This document shows, piece after piece, positions 34,863 through 46,427 of a DNA stretch of 64,000 nt; within the stretch, counting starts at the first letter, position 1; each line of letters begins with the position of its first letter. The notes beneath the pieces were generated by a model. The model did not search any database and was not told the DNA's origin. It saw nothing but the letters and a program-made list of their open reading frames with translations. The DNA is from Isoetes taiwanensis (lineage: Eukaryota; Streptophyta; Lycopodiopsida; Isoetales; Isoetaceae): assembly GCA_021234155.1 (NCBI GenBank), contig JAJEKV010000067.1, forward strand, positions 2,710,091-2,774,090. Direction: 5' to 3'. A program made the position numbers and the translations under genes.

Positions 34863-36400
34863 TGTGACGTTCCAAAGACGATATACGGTCCCGAACGCAT
34901 TATCGCATCGCCTCCACGCCGCGTACCGCCACTCCGACCGACGTGTACGCCAACGGATAGCCAGGTAAGTAGCCCTAGGGGCAACTTGCTAGGAGTGTTC
35001 ATATATTATTAATGTGCACATGTGCACATTAATGAGGGCACACCTTTCCATGTTGGCATATTTTGCCACCTAAGGCAAGTGGGGCCTTTCCAATTATCCC
35101 ACATGCCAAATTGGGTAATTGGAAACCCTAACCTAAACCCCATGTCTATTTAGGGTAGGAAAACCCTAGCTTGCTAGTTTTTCGTCCTTAAGATTTTAGA
35201 GCTCGCTTTTGGCTGCCCTGGGAGCCAAAACCCAAGCCTCCCGACGCCCTGCCCAATTAATTGCCATCGGTTCCCCACGAATTGATCAGCTCACAGATGG
35301 TTGAACTCGGGTCGGGAGGGAGCCACTCAAGGATCAGGTATTTGGTCAATTTAATAGCTTAAACCGTCTTCTAGTCATAGAATCAAGAGGTTTAGACTAT
35401 TAAATTGCCCATAGCAACTATCTAGATCGTAAATCTCGGACACTAACTAAAGAACCTAACTCTATGATTAGATCTAGTTCTTTAGTTCTTCCGTGATGTA
35501 TTTGGATGATGTATTTTACGTGAACTCCTTGTATTGGGAAGGGGGTAGAGGCCCTAAAGCTTGTAGTTGATGCTCCTAGAGTAGCCTCTCTAGCACACAC
35601 TTGTAGATTCGGCTGTGTACAAGAGCCACACACAGGTTGTGGGTGAAGGGGCCGACCGCTAAGAAGGAGGTTCATGTTCGACTCTGAATGATCCCCCCGG
35701 TGTGTAAAGCCTACCGGGGATCATTGTGACTAGGTCTAATGGCTTACCACCGAAAAGGGTAAGGCATGGGCTCGACACCCGTGAAGTGGTGTACACTTTC
35801 CGTGGGTTCACAAATCGGGCGGTGGCCCTCTAGTCACCCTGGAGTCGCATGTAGATCTCTCGAGGGAGTGATCCCTACCGCCCCATCGAATCCCGGGAGG
35901 ATGAGACCCGAATAGCCCCTTCGCTATGCATCCCGGCGGCTACAATCGAGTCCCAACACTTTTCACCCTACTCCGCAAAGTGTGCACGAGGGGCGATGGA
36001 GTGGACAACCCTATGCCATGTTCTTATGCCAGCCAAATCCATTGCCATGAATTCTGTCTGCAATGAACTCTGGAGACCCAAGCCGTCAGTCACCCCTTGA
36101 GTCTGAGCCTTGGGTAGAATTCCCTATGTGATGTGCTGACCACTGTCTCTGCAGATGTTGATATGCCACCCTTCTGGGTGGATGGAGGATTATGTTGAGT
36201 ACTGACATGTATGTTTACGCTTCCGCAGCTAGGTAGGCCCTGAGGGAGACAGGGTAGAATGACACCTTCACTCTTCCCACCGGGACTCGCTACGGGTGCA
36301 AAGGATATGTGGAGGGCCCCGGGTCGGCATGGAGCTGGTGTGGGGAAGAACTCTGTTTGTGTGCGGTGAGAGCACCGTGATACGAGTAGGGGACGACACA
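34863..36400 (+). repeat. Gypsy 5' LTR
   Basis: It starts TGTGACGTTCC and ends GGGGACGACACA. It differs from the 3' LTR mainly by small indels, often at CG or CNG sites, so the insertion age cannot be read simply from divergence. Confidence 0.9.
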
Positions 36401-36401
36401 G

Positions 36402-36413
36402 TGGTATCAGAGC
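36402..36413 (+). promoter_or_regulatory. Primer binding site (initiator tRNA-Met)
   Basis: TGGTATCAGAGC lies two bases after the 5' LTR and is complementary to the 3' end of plant initiator tRNA-Met. Confidence 0.9.
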
Positions 36414-36604
36414 AATGTTCTTGGAGACCAAGAGCAAAGCACTGACCATGTTCCCAGTAGTACTAACTTGGTAGGATCCTCAAGCCTCGAAAAGTGGGAA
36501 AATTTTTTCTCACCTTTGTAGTTTATGCTAAGCTAGTAACAATTAAGTGAATTGGAATTTAACAAGATTAAAAAGAATGAGCCAAAAATTTTCCAAGTGA
36601 GGTG

Positions 36605-36859
36605 GTCTCACATTTCCGTGGTCATGAAACTAAATTTTAGTTTTGAAGCGAGGCGCAAGCTGTGAGACATCGAGTCAAGAACACCAAAACATGATGAATT
36701 GGAGAAAAATAATGTGGTAAGGCTAATTCTAAGGTAGGAATTAGTTAGAATAGCATGTTTTAATTACCAAAAAACCCTAGAAATGTATGAGATCTCACAG
36801 CTCGCGCCTGGTCGCAAAACTAAACATTAGTATTGGAACGAGGCGCAAGCTGTGAGACC
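36605..36859 (+). promoter_or_regulatory. Hairpin pair H1/H2 upstream of ORF1
   Basis: H1 (36605-36668) has GTCTCACA..TGTGAGAC outer arms and a perfect inner hairpin AAACTAAA-T-TTTAGTTT. H2 (36791-36859) has a nearly continuous ~19-bp stem: TCTCACAGCT, then GCGCCT, pairing with AGGCGC and AGCTGTGAGA. The pair repeats at 38478-38741 before the second ORF. Confidence 0.65.
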
Positions 36860-36959
36860 AATAGGTAGAAAAAGTCTGAAATAAGTATAAGTTTTAGCTA
36901 AGTTGATGCCTTAGCATGTTAAACAGAGCAACTTGAGTTTTGACCTAAAATTCCCCAAG

Positions 36960-36970
36960 CTATAAATAGA
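36960..36970 (+). promoter_or_regulatory. TATA box upstream of ORF1
   Basis: CTATAAATAGA lies about 109 bp before the ORF1 ATG. The same word precedes the second ORF at 38931. Confidence 0.6.
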
Positions 36971-37069
36971 TGTAGAACCCCCTCACTTTTTCGTCCAAGC
37001 CCTAGAAATCCGCTCTTCCCAACTTAGGCGATCTTTCGGCGCTTTTATCCGATTGAAGATCCGTAAAGC

Positions 37070-38063
37070 ATGGCCCGAACCAAAAGCATCCGAAGGAAGC
37101 GTCGCCCAGGCGAAACCACCAGCGCCACTGAGGCGGAGATCATTCGGAAGATGCTTCGTGAGAGGCTCGCGAGAGGGGGTCGTTCGCCTTCGGACGAGGA
37201 GCAAGACACGTCCGATCTGATTGATGTCTTCAACCAGCAGGCGGAGCAGGACGAGGCCACATCACCGAACTCCATGGACGAGGAGACGAGGGTGGTGTAT
37301 GAAGAAATAGAGCGGGAGATCCGACAGCAGGAACAAGCAGACCATTCAGACGCACCCACGGAGATCCTCGAGCAGGATGAGCAAGTGACAGGTCTGGAGC
37401 CAGCGGAGGTAGCAGACCTTAGAAGGTTCATCAGAAAGTACGAGCGCCGGCAGAAGAGAAGGGAAGACAAAAAGAGGAAAAGGAAGGAAGAGGAACAAAA
37501 GGCAGCAGAAGAGAAGAAGAAAGCGAAAGGGAAGTTCGTGGCTGGCATAAGGAGAACGAAGGACTGCCCGCCAAGGAAGAGGCCGAACCCCAACATTATC
37601 ATCAAGGAGCGGCAACCTGACGAACCCCCAAACCCTCCGACGACTCTTTCCGAGGGAGGACTTCAACCCTAATGCTGCAGGTGGAAGCTCTTCCAAGCAC
37701 CCAGCGACGAAAGCAGAAGTACTGAAAGCAAATTTCTAAGACTGAAAGCAACCCCAAAGAAGACCAAGTGCGAAGCCCCCGAAAATTCGGGCATGGGATA
37801 GAAAGAAGCAACCACGACTCCGCCCGGAAGCCTACGCCACCGATTGGGTGAAGATCTACGAGAGGAAGATGAGAGAGCACGAGGCCTACATGAAGAAATG
37901 GGAGGCCTACAACCAATATTATGAAGAAAACAGGTTAGGTTCATCGAGGGAGGGCGACCAAACGGCAAAGAAACTTAAGGCCGCCACCACCGAAGCCCAA
38001 AGGTTCCCAAGCCGCCACCCGGGAAGAAAGCTGATAGGAAGGAGGTGGAGAGAAGAGCGTTAA
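37070..38063 (+). pseudogene. Gypsy ORF1: charged coiled-coil-like protein with an H3-like MARTK start
   Basis: The first frame (37070-37672, 200 aa) starts M-A-R-T-K-S-I-R-R-K-R-R-P-G and contains a long Glu/Arg/Lys-rich segment (about residues 120-165) likely to form a helix or coiled coil. The frame then shifts; a continuation (37830-38063) includes K-I-Y-E-R-K-M-R-E-H-E-A-Y. The gypsy copy at 57886 also starts MARTK and ends with a related E-F..K-K-A-Y-Q-E-Y segment, so the ORF is a conserved part of the family. No zinc knuckle or protease is present; it may be an extra ORF or an N-terminal Gag part. Its function is unknown. Confidence 0.6.
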
Positions 38064-38477
38064 AGGAGATTAGACACTTCCAAGCGCAGCTTCGGTCTCC
38101 TAATCCCCGTGCCCCCCCTTCGGCTTCGGTTGGTGCGTGAAGTGATGCGTGCCTACTGAGCGCACTTTAGAGTCACGGACGAGGCTCATTGGCAATGCAA
38201 GAGGCGGTTGAGGCAAAAGATAGTGCAACATTTTGAAGATTCAACAGCCTGCACTATCCACGCAAGCGGGTAACCTTAATGCGACAAGACATGAGTCTTA
38301 TGACCCGCGATTAAGGGAGAACGCATATAGAAACTTTTGTTGTAAATAATTAAAAATTTTGTAATATAGAGCAATTTTGTGTACCTTGATGACATAAACT
38401 TGGTTAATTAGAGCAAATTAGTAAGTTTTAGCTTTTATTTCAGTGAAATAGGACATTTGCAAGCCGAGAGACATGAT

Positions 38478-38741
38478 GTCTCACATTTCGTACCGTCGCG
38501 CAAAACTAAAAGTTAGTATTGAAGCGGCATAAGTCGTGAGACCTCACCAAACTTGACCAAAACAGCTCCAAATTGACCAAATAAGGGGTCGATTACGCCT
38601 AATTTGATGAGCCCATCACCCTTACACCATTAGTTTACCCAAATTGGACACCTTTTGATCGAAATGAGACCGATGTCTCACACTTCACCGCTGGTCGCAA
38701 AACAAAAGTTAGTTTTGAAGCGGTAGGCGCAGTCGTGAGAC
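38478..38741 (+). promoter_or_regulatory. Hairpin pair H3/H4 upstream of the second gypsy ORF
   Basis: H3 (38478-38542) and H4 (38675-38741) each have GTCTCAC..GTGAGAC outer arms, an internal (A)CTAA..TTAGT segment, and in H4 an ACCGC..GCGGT inner stem. Spacing within the pair is about 195 bp, close to the 186 bp of H1/H2. Confidence 0.65.
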
Positions 38742-38930
38742 CTCTTACCATTTCTTCACCAGGACTTGTCAAAGTCACCTTCAACCTATTGCATAGCGTC
38801 TTTTAGGTAATCTAGCCTTGTTCAAGCATCTCATATAGTCCCCAAACTCCTATTTTGACCTCAGATAAGTTAGAATTACCCAATCCTAGGAAATTTTCAA
38901 GTCATCCAAAAATTAGGGTTTCCCCTTTTT

Positions 38931-38940
38931 CTATAAATAG
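38931..38940 (+). promoter_or_regulatory. TATA box upstream of the second gypsy ORF
   Basis: CTATAAATAG lies about 121 bp before the ATG at 39053, mirroring the ORF1 layout. Confidence 0.55.
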
Positions 38941-39052
38941 ACCCGTCATTTCTCAGATAGCACCCTACAAATCTGCTCCTGCCCTTCTAGCCGATTTCCC
39001 AACTCCCTGAGGCGCTCTTGCAACCGTTTGTTACCCTCTTCTGCAATTAATC

Positions 39053-42000
39053 AATGGCAACTTCTGATTTCCACAGATGGTACAAATAGCCGGTAACTCA
39101 TCTTCTTGAGGCCGACGTCGACCAAATCTTCCAGATCTTCAGGAAGGAGGTAGACGTCCAAGCAACCTTGCACGCGACCCGAGCTTATAGTAGAGTCTTG
39201 ACTGAGTTCCAAGCTAGGGTAGAACCGCCAGTGCAACTCCCCCTTGTGTAGGATATTTTGTTCCTAGAGACGGTCCACTGCAGGGCGGATTAGACGATGT
39301 CCCGAACATCGCCAAATACCTCACAAACAAAGCACACCGCACACTTTTGAGCCAATGGTCCCGACTGTCCAACAGACCAAGTACTTCTCTTTCAACACCG
39401 CCGGCAATCTTTCTCACCCACCGCGTCGAACACCGTGGGGAAACCTCCATTCCCCATGGACGTGGACCCATTAGCCATAGCGGCGAGAACAACGGCTCCT
39501 CACACAAGATGAAACAGGGAGCGAAAGGGAAGGAAGAAGACTCGGATGAACAGAATCGAGGAAGAGGAGGACTATGTCGAGCTCGACCCAAATGAAGAGC
39601 AAATGGACAAGCGTAGCAGAGGGCAAGACTTCGAAGAAGCCGCAGAGACTCGGGAATCGCGCCACCCCCGGGTTAGGCATCACAAGCCTAGCTCCCATTA
39701 TCGCCGAAGGTGAGGAGTTTCTCGCTCCTAAGCGACATTCAAAACCTCCCCGAGGCGTGGAAAGGGAGTACCGACCTGAAGAGTTGCCGCACCAACTCCT
39801 CAAGAACGGACTTGGATGACTTCATCGTCCGAGGAGAGTCCTTCCCCCAAGTAAGGGAAGCCGACACTTACACGGGAGAGTTTACCTCCGACATCCAAGC
39901 CTACAAACAACATCGTGCAGATTATGGAGGCGGACAAGGCCGAGAACAAGCTACCGACGGAGGAAGAGTTCCTTGCTCTTGAGGAACAAATGGGGATCCG
40001 CTATGCGACCTCAAACATCCTAATGGCAAGCTCGTCCGCAAAGACCTCCCCGGAGAGGACAGCGAATTCGACCCTCGGGAGGGCTTCAAAGAATCAAAGA
40101 CTACAGGAGCTCACCACGGTGGAGGTTGATGATTTCGAAGCGTATTACCGAGTCGGATACCGAAAGTGGCCGAGGACCCCTCTCGCAACGACGTGTCACT
40201 ACGGTGATACACCGCCATCTGGCCGATGGATGGAAGAATAGCGGTTATCCACCGCAAGTTCACCCCTAGAGGCGAGGAAGGAGTATCGCTGCTGATTGCA
40301 CTCGGATCTCGCCGCATCGCGGTTACCCCTTAACACCCAGTATGCAATCCGGTGTGAAGAGAGCGGTAGCACTTTCGGCGCCTTCGACTATATACCTTCA
40401 AAAGGCGAGCAAGACTGCCCGGTGTCGGCGACTTATACCTCCCACCGCGAGAATAGAAGATTTGGCAAGAGCATTACAAGGTGGATCTCCAGCCAATGTC
40501 CTTAGAACTTGGGCCATTCAAAGGGAACAGCCCAAGTGAAAAAGTTCCCGGAGGATAATCCATCTTACCGCATCAACAGAATGATTAGCGATAGTTGCAA
40601 TTTTTTTGTATTAGTGTAATATAAAATATAAATATAATATTCTCTTGCACTATAAATGTTTTGTTGATATATTTTGTGTCCCCCAACCATGCCAACAAAC
40701 ATAAGTAATGCAAGAAAGCGAGGAAAACTAACCATGTAGATATGAACCACTTGTGTATGCAAATAGAGGCCCCGAAAGCCAGAGAACGACAACCTACGGG
40801 GAACTTACAGAGGAACAGAGCCCGCCCGGCCACGCCCCGCAAGGAACCTGCTTGAAGAATTTGGACAAATGACCCCGAAGAAGAAATATCGCAAAATGAG
40901 GACGGACCTCGAATGATAAAGGTTTTGCTAGCCGCACGCTGTGAGCAGGTTCGGTGGGTAACGCTCAACTGCCGCAAGCATCAGCTCGGAGAACAGGTAG
41001 AGACAAGAAGAGGAGCAAGAGAGGAAGGTCCCCCAGCTCGGACTCCTCCGACTCAAGCTCAGATTCAGACTCCGATTCTGAGGAAGAAGAAGGGTAGAAC
41101 CAAGTCCGAAGCGGCATCGAAAGGTCGAGGAACCCCTGACGGACGACAAAGGGACACAAGAACCTCCGACTACCGTAAGAAAGTAGACTCGTGATTGGGA
41201 AATGTTTGAAGGCCAGAAGCTCGAGCAATTCTCAGCGAGAACAGGTCGCATGGAGGCAGAGGCCCGGCTTGACGAGATGAGCTTAATACGGCAATGCCTA
41301 TGGTATGAAGGATAAGGATAAAGGCAAGGTGGCAACAAAATAACCCTCAAGGAGCAAAGACGCATTTGGTGGAAGGGCTATGCCAAGGCTCATGGCTTAA
41401 GCAGGATGCTTGCGTGTTCAAGAAGTTTGCTAAAGCCTTCAAAAGCGCCATTACGTCCCAAGAGAGCACAAGTCCAAAGATGATGCAAAGCTTCTCTGTG
41501 CCTGCGGCAAGAAGGCAACAAATCAAGATTTAAATACACCTGAGGAATTTATGAGGCTAAGGTCAGTATGTGCCAAAGTTAGGTGAGAAGCACGCAGTGG
41601 AAAGCTACATTGAAGGTCCGAATGAGGAGATCCGCAAGCTTGTAAGGGCAATAAACCCGAGAACAATGATCGTGGCGGAGTCCAAGGCAATAAGTTTGCA
41701 AGGAACAGGGACCTCGTAATAGCGGGCGAGGCGCCAGTGATACCAAGATAAAGGCAAGGCAAAGAAGCAGGCTTCCAAATCGAGGACAGCCAGCCCCAGA
41801 CCAGGCTAGAGCCCCATATAGTGGCAATCAAGGGAAGCAGCAGGGAGAAGAAGCGTGTATCTTTCAAAGACAAACAGAAGAGGCAAACTACTCCAAAGCA
41901 AAGGCGATCCTTTCACAGCCATGCCCAAGAAAAAGAGACAGAGTGCATAGAAAAGCAACTTTGCTTCAGTGTGTTTCCAGCCAGGCCATAGGACAAAATG

Positions 42001-42060
42001 AACCGCCCATATGTCATGAGTGCAAATAGCGAGTTGGGAGATTGGGACACCCCGCCCGAC
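39053..42060 (+). pseudogene. Gypsy gag-like region, frame-broken
   Basis: It starts M-A-T-S-D-F-H-R-W-Y. Several short open pieces in different frames follow, including E-D-S-D-E-Q-N-R-G-R-G and a capsid-like C-terminal part near 41200-41700 (W-E-M-F-E-G-Q-K-L-E, then A-F-K-S-A-I-T-S). A C-H-E-C-K fragment near 42020 probably marks a zinc knuckle. At least eight frame changes are needed, so no full Gag is encoded as written. Confidence 0.55.
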
Positions 42061-42470
42061 GACGACGGCGCAGGGAGGCCCGCGACTACATTCGTGGTGA
42101 GTGTCATATCTTTGCCGCAATAGATACAGAGCAAGCAGAGAGCCAGTATAAAGTAATTTCTACAGTGGGAAAGGCCAAGGCCAAGTCATTTATAGTCCTG
42201 ATAGATTCGGGAAGTAGCCATAACTTTGCATCTCCCGTAATGGTTCAAATGTTGAAGTTGAAACCATTAAAGTCAAAACCAAGGCCCGTTGTCTTAGCAA
42301 GTGGAGCAAGAAGGCGCACGGGCAGTAAAAGAATCAACTTTGACATCGACTTGCCGGGATTAAGATCCGGATGGGGCGAGGTAATGGGCATTGGCAAATA
42401 CGACTTGATAATAGGTATGGAGTACCTTGGACCAGCAGGGCCATTATTGATTGTGGAAAGCGGAAGGTGA
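42042..42470 (+). pseudogene. Gypsy aspartic protease
   Basis: I-D-S-G-S-S-H-N-F (about residues 52-60 of this frame) is the catalytic D-S/T-G motif, and Y-D-L-I-I-G-M-E-Y-L is the typical second block. The frame opens inside the element without its own start, as part of a polyprotein. It ends at 42470 through a frameshift, after which the domain boundary continues in another frame. Confidence 0.8.
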
Positions 42471-42839
42471 CCTTCCCAACACCCGGCGGCAAGATCATTG
42501 AGATAACAGTAAAGAAGTTGTTCCCATCATGCAAAGGCATGTCTTCTAAACTACCGTTCAAGTGCATCAAGAGTGAGCAAGTAGCATACATCTTCAAGCT
42601 TGAGATTAGTGAGCCCGAATTGGAAGGAAGCAAAGAAGACAAGATGCTCGAAGAAGTTGCCAAAGCAAATAGCTAAGTTGATCACGGAGTTCCACGATCT
42701 CTTTCCGAGATGAGATCAAGCAGCTCCTCCTTATAGGGGAGTCGAGTGCGAGATAGCACTTCGAACCGAACAAAGCCAACAAGCAAGGCTCCATATAGAA
42801 TGACAACACAGGAGTTGTCCGAGTGAAGAAGCGATTCTG

Positions 42840-43600
42840 CGGTGAGCTGCCGACCTAGGTTTCATTAGACCTAGTGTCTCGCCGTTTGGGCGCCCATTCT
42901 TTTGTCAAGAAGAAGGATGGATCTTTGAGGATGTGCATAGACTATAGATAGTTGAATAAGCACACCATTAAGAACAAGTATGCGCTTCCAAGATCGACGA
43001 CTTGATGGATCAGCTTCAAGGAGCAAAGATCTTCTCCAAAATCGACTTAAGGTCGCTTATCATCGATACGGATAAAGGAGGAGGATATCCACAAGACCGC
43101 CTTCGTGACGCCGGTATGGGCATTATGAGTTCACGCGGTGATGCCTTTCGCTTATCAAATGCCCCCGAACGCTCATGAGGCTCATGAACGATATCTTCGT
43201 GGAGTTCCCCGGACACCTTTGTGATTGTTTTCTTTGATGACATTTTGGTGTATAGCAGATCCCTTGAAGAGCACGTGCAACACTTGAGAAGGGTGCTAGA
43301 GAAGTTGAAGAGGCACCAGTTGTACGCCAAGTTGTCGAAGTGCCACTTCGCAACAGAGAAGGTGGAATACCTTGGTCATGTGATCTCGGCAGAAGGCATC
43401 TCGACGGACCCCGCCAAGATTGAGGCAAGGATTCAAAGGGGGGGCGCCGAAGAAATGTGCACGAGGTCGAAGTTTTCTGGCCTAGCGGTACTACAGAAGT
43501 TCGTGAAGAACTTTGCTAAGATAGCAGCCCCGTTAACAGACCTGACGAGGGCGGAGAAGGTGAAAGATTGGGTAGAGCATTGGCACAAGAAAGCCCAAAA
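42840..43600 (+). pseudogene. Gypsy reverse transcriptase, frame-broken
   Basis: Pieces in several frames include the P-F-G-A-P region, K-K-D-G-S-L-R-M-C-I-D-Y (with a stop in the following R-Q-L equivalent), the N-A-P palm region, and from 43221 an intact stretch with F-F-D-D-I-L-V-Y-S (YxDD-type catalytic block, here F-D-D) and L-G-H-V-I-S. Frame breaks are single-base changes around CG-rich sites. Confidence 0.8.
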
Positions 43601-43639
43601 GGGGTTTGAATTGTTGAAAGAAGCTCTGACGACAGCCCC

Positions 43640-44040
43640 TGTCTTGACCTTGCCGGACCCGGAGAAAGATAAGCTTGTAGCAACAGATGCGAGTAAGATA
43701 GCTACAGGTGCAGTGCTTATGCAAGAAGAGCGTGTGGTAGCGTATGATTCCAGAAAGATGAACGACGCCGAGACGCGCTACCCAACGCACGATCAGGAAT
43801 TGCTTGCGGTTGTCAGGGCATTAAGAATATGGAGGCACTATCTCTTGGGAAGGAAGTTCCAATTGGATACCGACCATCAGAGCCTCCAATATGTATTCAC
43901 GCAACCACACCTTAATCTGAGGCAACGGAGATGGATGGAGTTCCTCGAAGAATATGACTTTGATATAGTCTACAAGCCGGGGAAGCTCAATGTGGTAGCA
44001 GATGCGCTTTCAAGGCACCCCCTGACAACTAGAGTGCATT
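43640..44040 (+). pseudogene. Gypsy RNase H
   Basis: The frame that starts in the RT continues through T-D-A-S (catalytic Asp), T-H-D-Q-E-L-L-A-V-V, H-Y-L-L-G-R-K-F, T-D-H-Q-S-L and N-V-V-A-D-A-L-S-R, all standard Ty3/gypsy RNase H blocks. This segment is intact. Confidence 0.85.
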
Positions 44041-44199
44041 GCAATGCAATTTCGACGCTATCCAGCGACTTTGGTAAGAAGATTGAAGAGTCCTTGCCAA
44101 TGGATGTGGATTTCAGGGAAGTATGGACAAGTCTCTCTAAGGAGGCTAGAACAGATAAAGAGCGGGAGGCCTTCAAGCATTATAAGAAGGAAGGCAACC

Positions 44200-45240
44200 T
44201 GTTATACCATAAGAACAAGTTGTGCGTACCCGAATCATCAGGTGTAAGGAAGTTGATCCTCCATGACACGCACAACAGCCCAATAGCTGGCCATGCGGGA
44301 TTCATGAAAACATATTTCAAAGTCGCAGCAGCCTATTATTGGCCGGAATGAAGAAGCAAATAGCTCGCTACATCAAGGAATGTCAGCTATGCCAGCCAGA
44401 CGAAGGTGGAGCAGCTTCAATTCCGTGGGCATTAGAGCCATTAGCGGCAAAAACGCTAAGTGGGAGGTAATCAGCATGGATTTCATCACGGGACTCCCAA
44501 GAACAAATGAGAGGCAAGGATGCCTTGATGGTAGTGGCCGACAAGTTGTCGAAGATGGCACATTTTGTGCCTTGCGTGACCGTAGAGATACGGCTATGGA
44601 TACAAAGAAAAGCTCTTCACCAAAGAGATCTTCGTGGCTTCATGGCATGCCAAGGGAGATTATCTCCGACCAGGATCCGGTTCATGAGTGCCTTTTGGCA
44701 AGACCTCTTTGGCGACGATTCAGACCAAGCTATCCATGAGCACGGCGATCATCCTCGATCGGATGGCCGCACGGAGCGGACCAACAGGATCTTAGAAGAC
44801 ATGCTACGAAACTATGTCCGAATAAGCAAAGTATGTGGGAAGAATTTATTCACTTGGTGGAGTTTGCATACAATAGCACCAAGCGGAATCGTCCCAAATG
44901 TCGCCATTTATGATCAATTATGGCTATCGCTGCCTAACTCCGCACACTTGGCACAACCCCGCGGTCAAAAGTAGAAGTTTCGCAGCCAGATGTTGGCCGA
45001 TATGCGGCAGCTCGTGGAAGAAGTTCGAGGTTATCGCTAGCAGCAAAGAAGTCGACAAAAAGAGCATCGCCGACAAGCATCGAACAGTCGAGAGTTCAAA
45101 GTTGGAGATGATGTATGGCTCAAGATAAAGGTGAAGCAGCGGCTCGATTGGCAATTGCAAGAAGCTTGCTCCAAGGTGGGCTGGACCCTTCGTAATAATC
45201 AAAAGAGTAGGTAATCAATCCTACAAGTTGGATTTGCCAA
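44200..45240 (+). pseudogene. Gypsy integrase, frame-broken
   Basis: The zinc-binding start (H..H in H-D-T-H-N-S-P-I-A-G-H-A-G, then C-Q-L-C in the next frame) is followed by W-E-V-I-S-M-D-F-I-T-G-L-P with the first catalytic Asp, then A-D-K-L-S-K-M-A-H-F, and a D-G-R-T-E-R-T-N block with the catalytic Glu. A stop at 44349 and later shifts break it. Confidence 0.8.
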
Positions 45241-45364
45241 AGACACCTAAAGATTCATAAGGTCTTCCACGTGAGTTTGTTGAAGAAGCACACTCCAAAT
45301 CCGCACGAAGTCTTGGACACTCCAACGTTGTTGGAAATGACGGAGGAGCAACCGGAAATAGTTC

Positions 45365-45560
45365 CGAAATGATTCTTGATAAAGCTTTCAAGAAGACAAG
45401 GAGGTCGGAATTCCTCCAATACTTGGTCAAGTGGAAACACTTGCCGCTGGAAGACGCGACGGGTACTTAAGAAGGATTTAGTAAAGCAAAGCACCCACGG
45501 TTTATGGAGCAATGGGACGGCAAGGTCATCTCCGAAGAAATCGCCTCGCATGTCGATTTG
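45365..45560 (+). pseudogene. Chromodomain at the integrase C-terminus
   Basis: Read across frame changes, the segment has the chromodomain pattern F-L-Q-Y-L-V-K-W-K-H-L-P followed by a W-D-G-type block (Q-W-D-G-K). It places the element among chromoviruses. Chromodomains in this position are thought to guide integration to particular chromatin. Confidence 0.65.
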
Positions 45561-45569
45561 TGTAGGTTA

Positions 45570-46414
45570 ATTCTTGTATAGATTAATCTACGCATGCAAC
45601 CTATGCTTGGTATGGGTCGCATGCGTTGTTACCGATGATGAGACCACTACGGTGATCTCTAGGGCGTGGTGTAATGTCAATGTAGGCATGACCGCGTTTC
45701 CGCTTGGGCGAGTAGAAGGTAGATTAGAAAGTCTACTTCTGTCCCACGGAAGTAGACGACCTCGAGAGAAAGGAGGTCATTAAGGAATGCATTGATAGGG
45801 AAAGCACCTTTAGCCCCATATATGCTTTGATAGGAGGAATCCATCCTTCACGCCCCCACGCAAGAAGGATATCCTCCACGCTGGGCAACTAGAGGTGTAG
45901 GCATGAGCGGCATATAGGCATATAGGCGCTGTCTCCACGGCCATTATGGAAGATTCATCCTCTTCCTACGCCGGGAGATTAGCCATGCATTCATGTAGAT
46001 AGGTGGGGTGGTCACCATATAACCAAAATTTATTAAATAATTAAAACGGTACTAACGTAGTGTCGACTGCTGAGCCGAGAGAGCTCCCGAAGAGCAAGGA
46101 GGTCGAGCTACGAAGACTGGCAACACAAGTTTTGTTGGAATGTGTTGCAAGGAATGAAGAGTACCTCGGACAATAATTATAGATATGAAATGTTGAAATC
46201 TTGTCTAACTTAAGATAGTGAATACCTTGTTTAATGATGTTGTGAATTGTTAAGTATTCCATAGTATGATGACGTGATAATGTTTTAAAAATATTACCTT
46301 AGGGTAATCCTGGTAAATGTATAACTATTATATTGTATGCATCACGTTGATTGCAGATTGCAGATTAGGAAGATCCCAAGGTGGGGAGACCCGATGTCGC
46401 GACGACATCATTTC
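45570..46414. other. Gypsy 3' untranslated interior
   Basis: This is the stretch between chromodomain and purine tract. No conserved coding frame is seen. Confidence 0.5.
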
Positions 46415-46427
46415 AAGGTGGGGAGAA
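46415..46427 (+). promoter_or_regulatory. Gypsy polypurine tract
   Basis: AAGGTGGGGAGAA lies immediately before the 3' LTR. A near copy of the motif (CCCAAGGTGGGGAGAC) sits 40 bp upstream. Confidence 0.75.

Noticed and set aside
37045-37605. Ser/Cys-rich 186-aa protein on the minus strand
   Set aside because: Shadow of the Glu/Lys-rich gypsy ORF1 on the plus strand.
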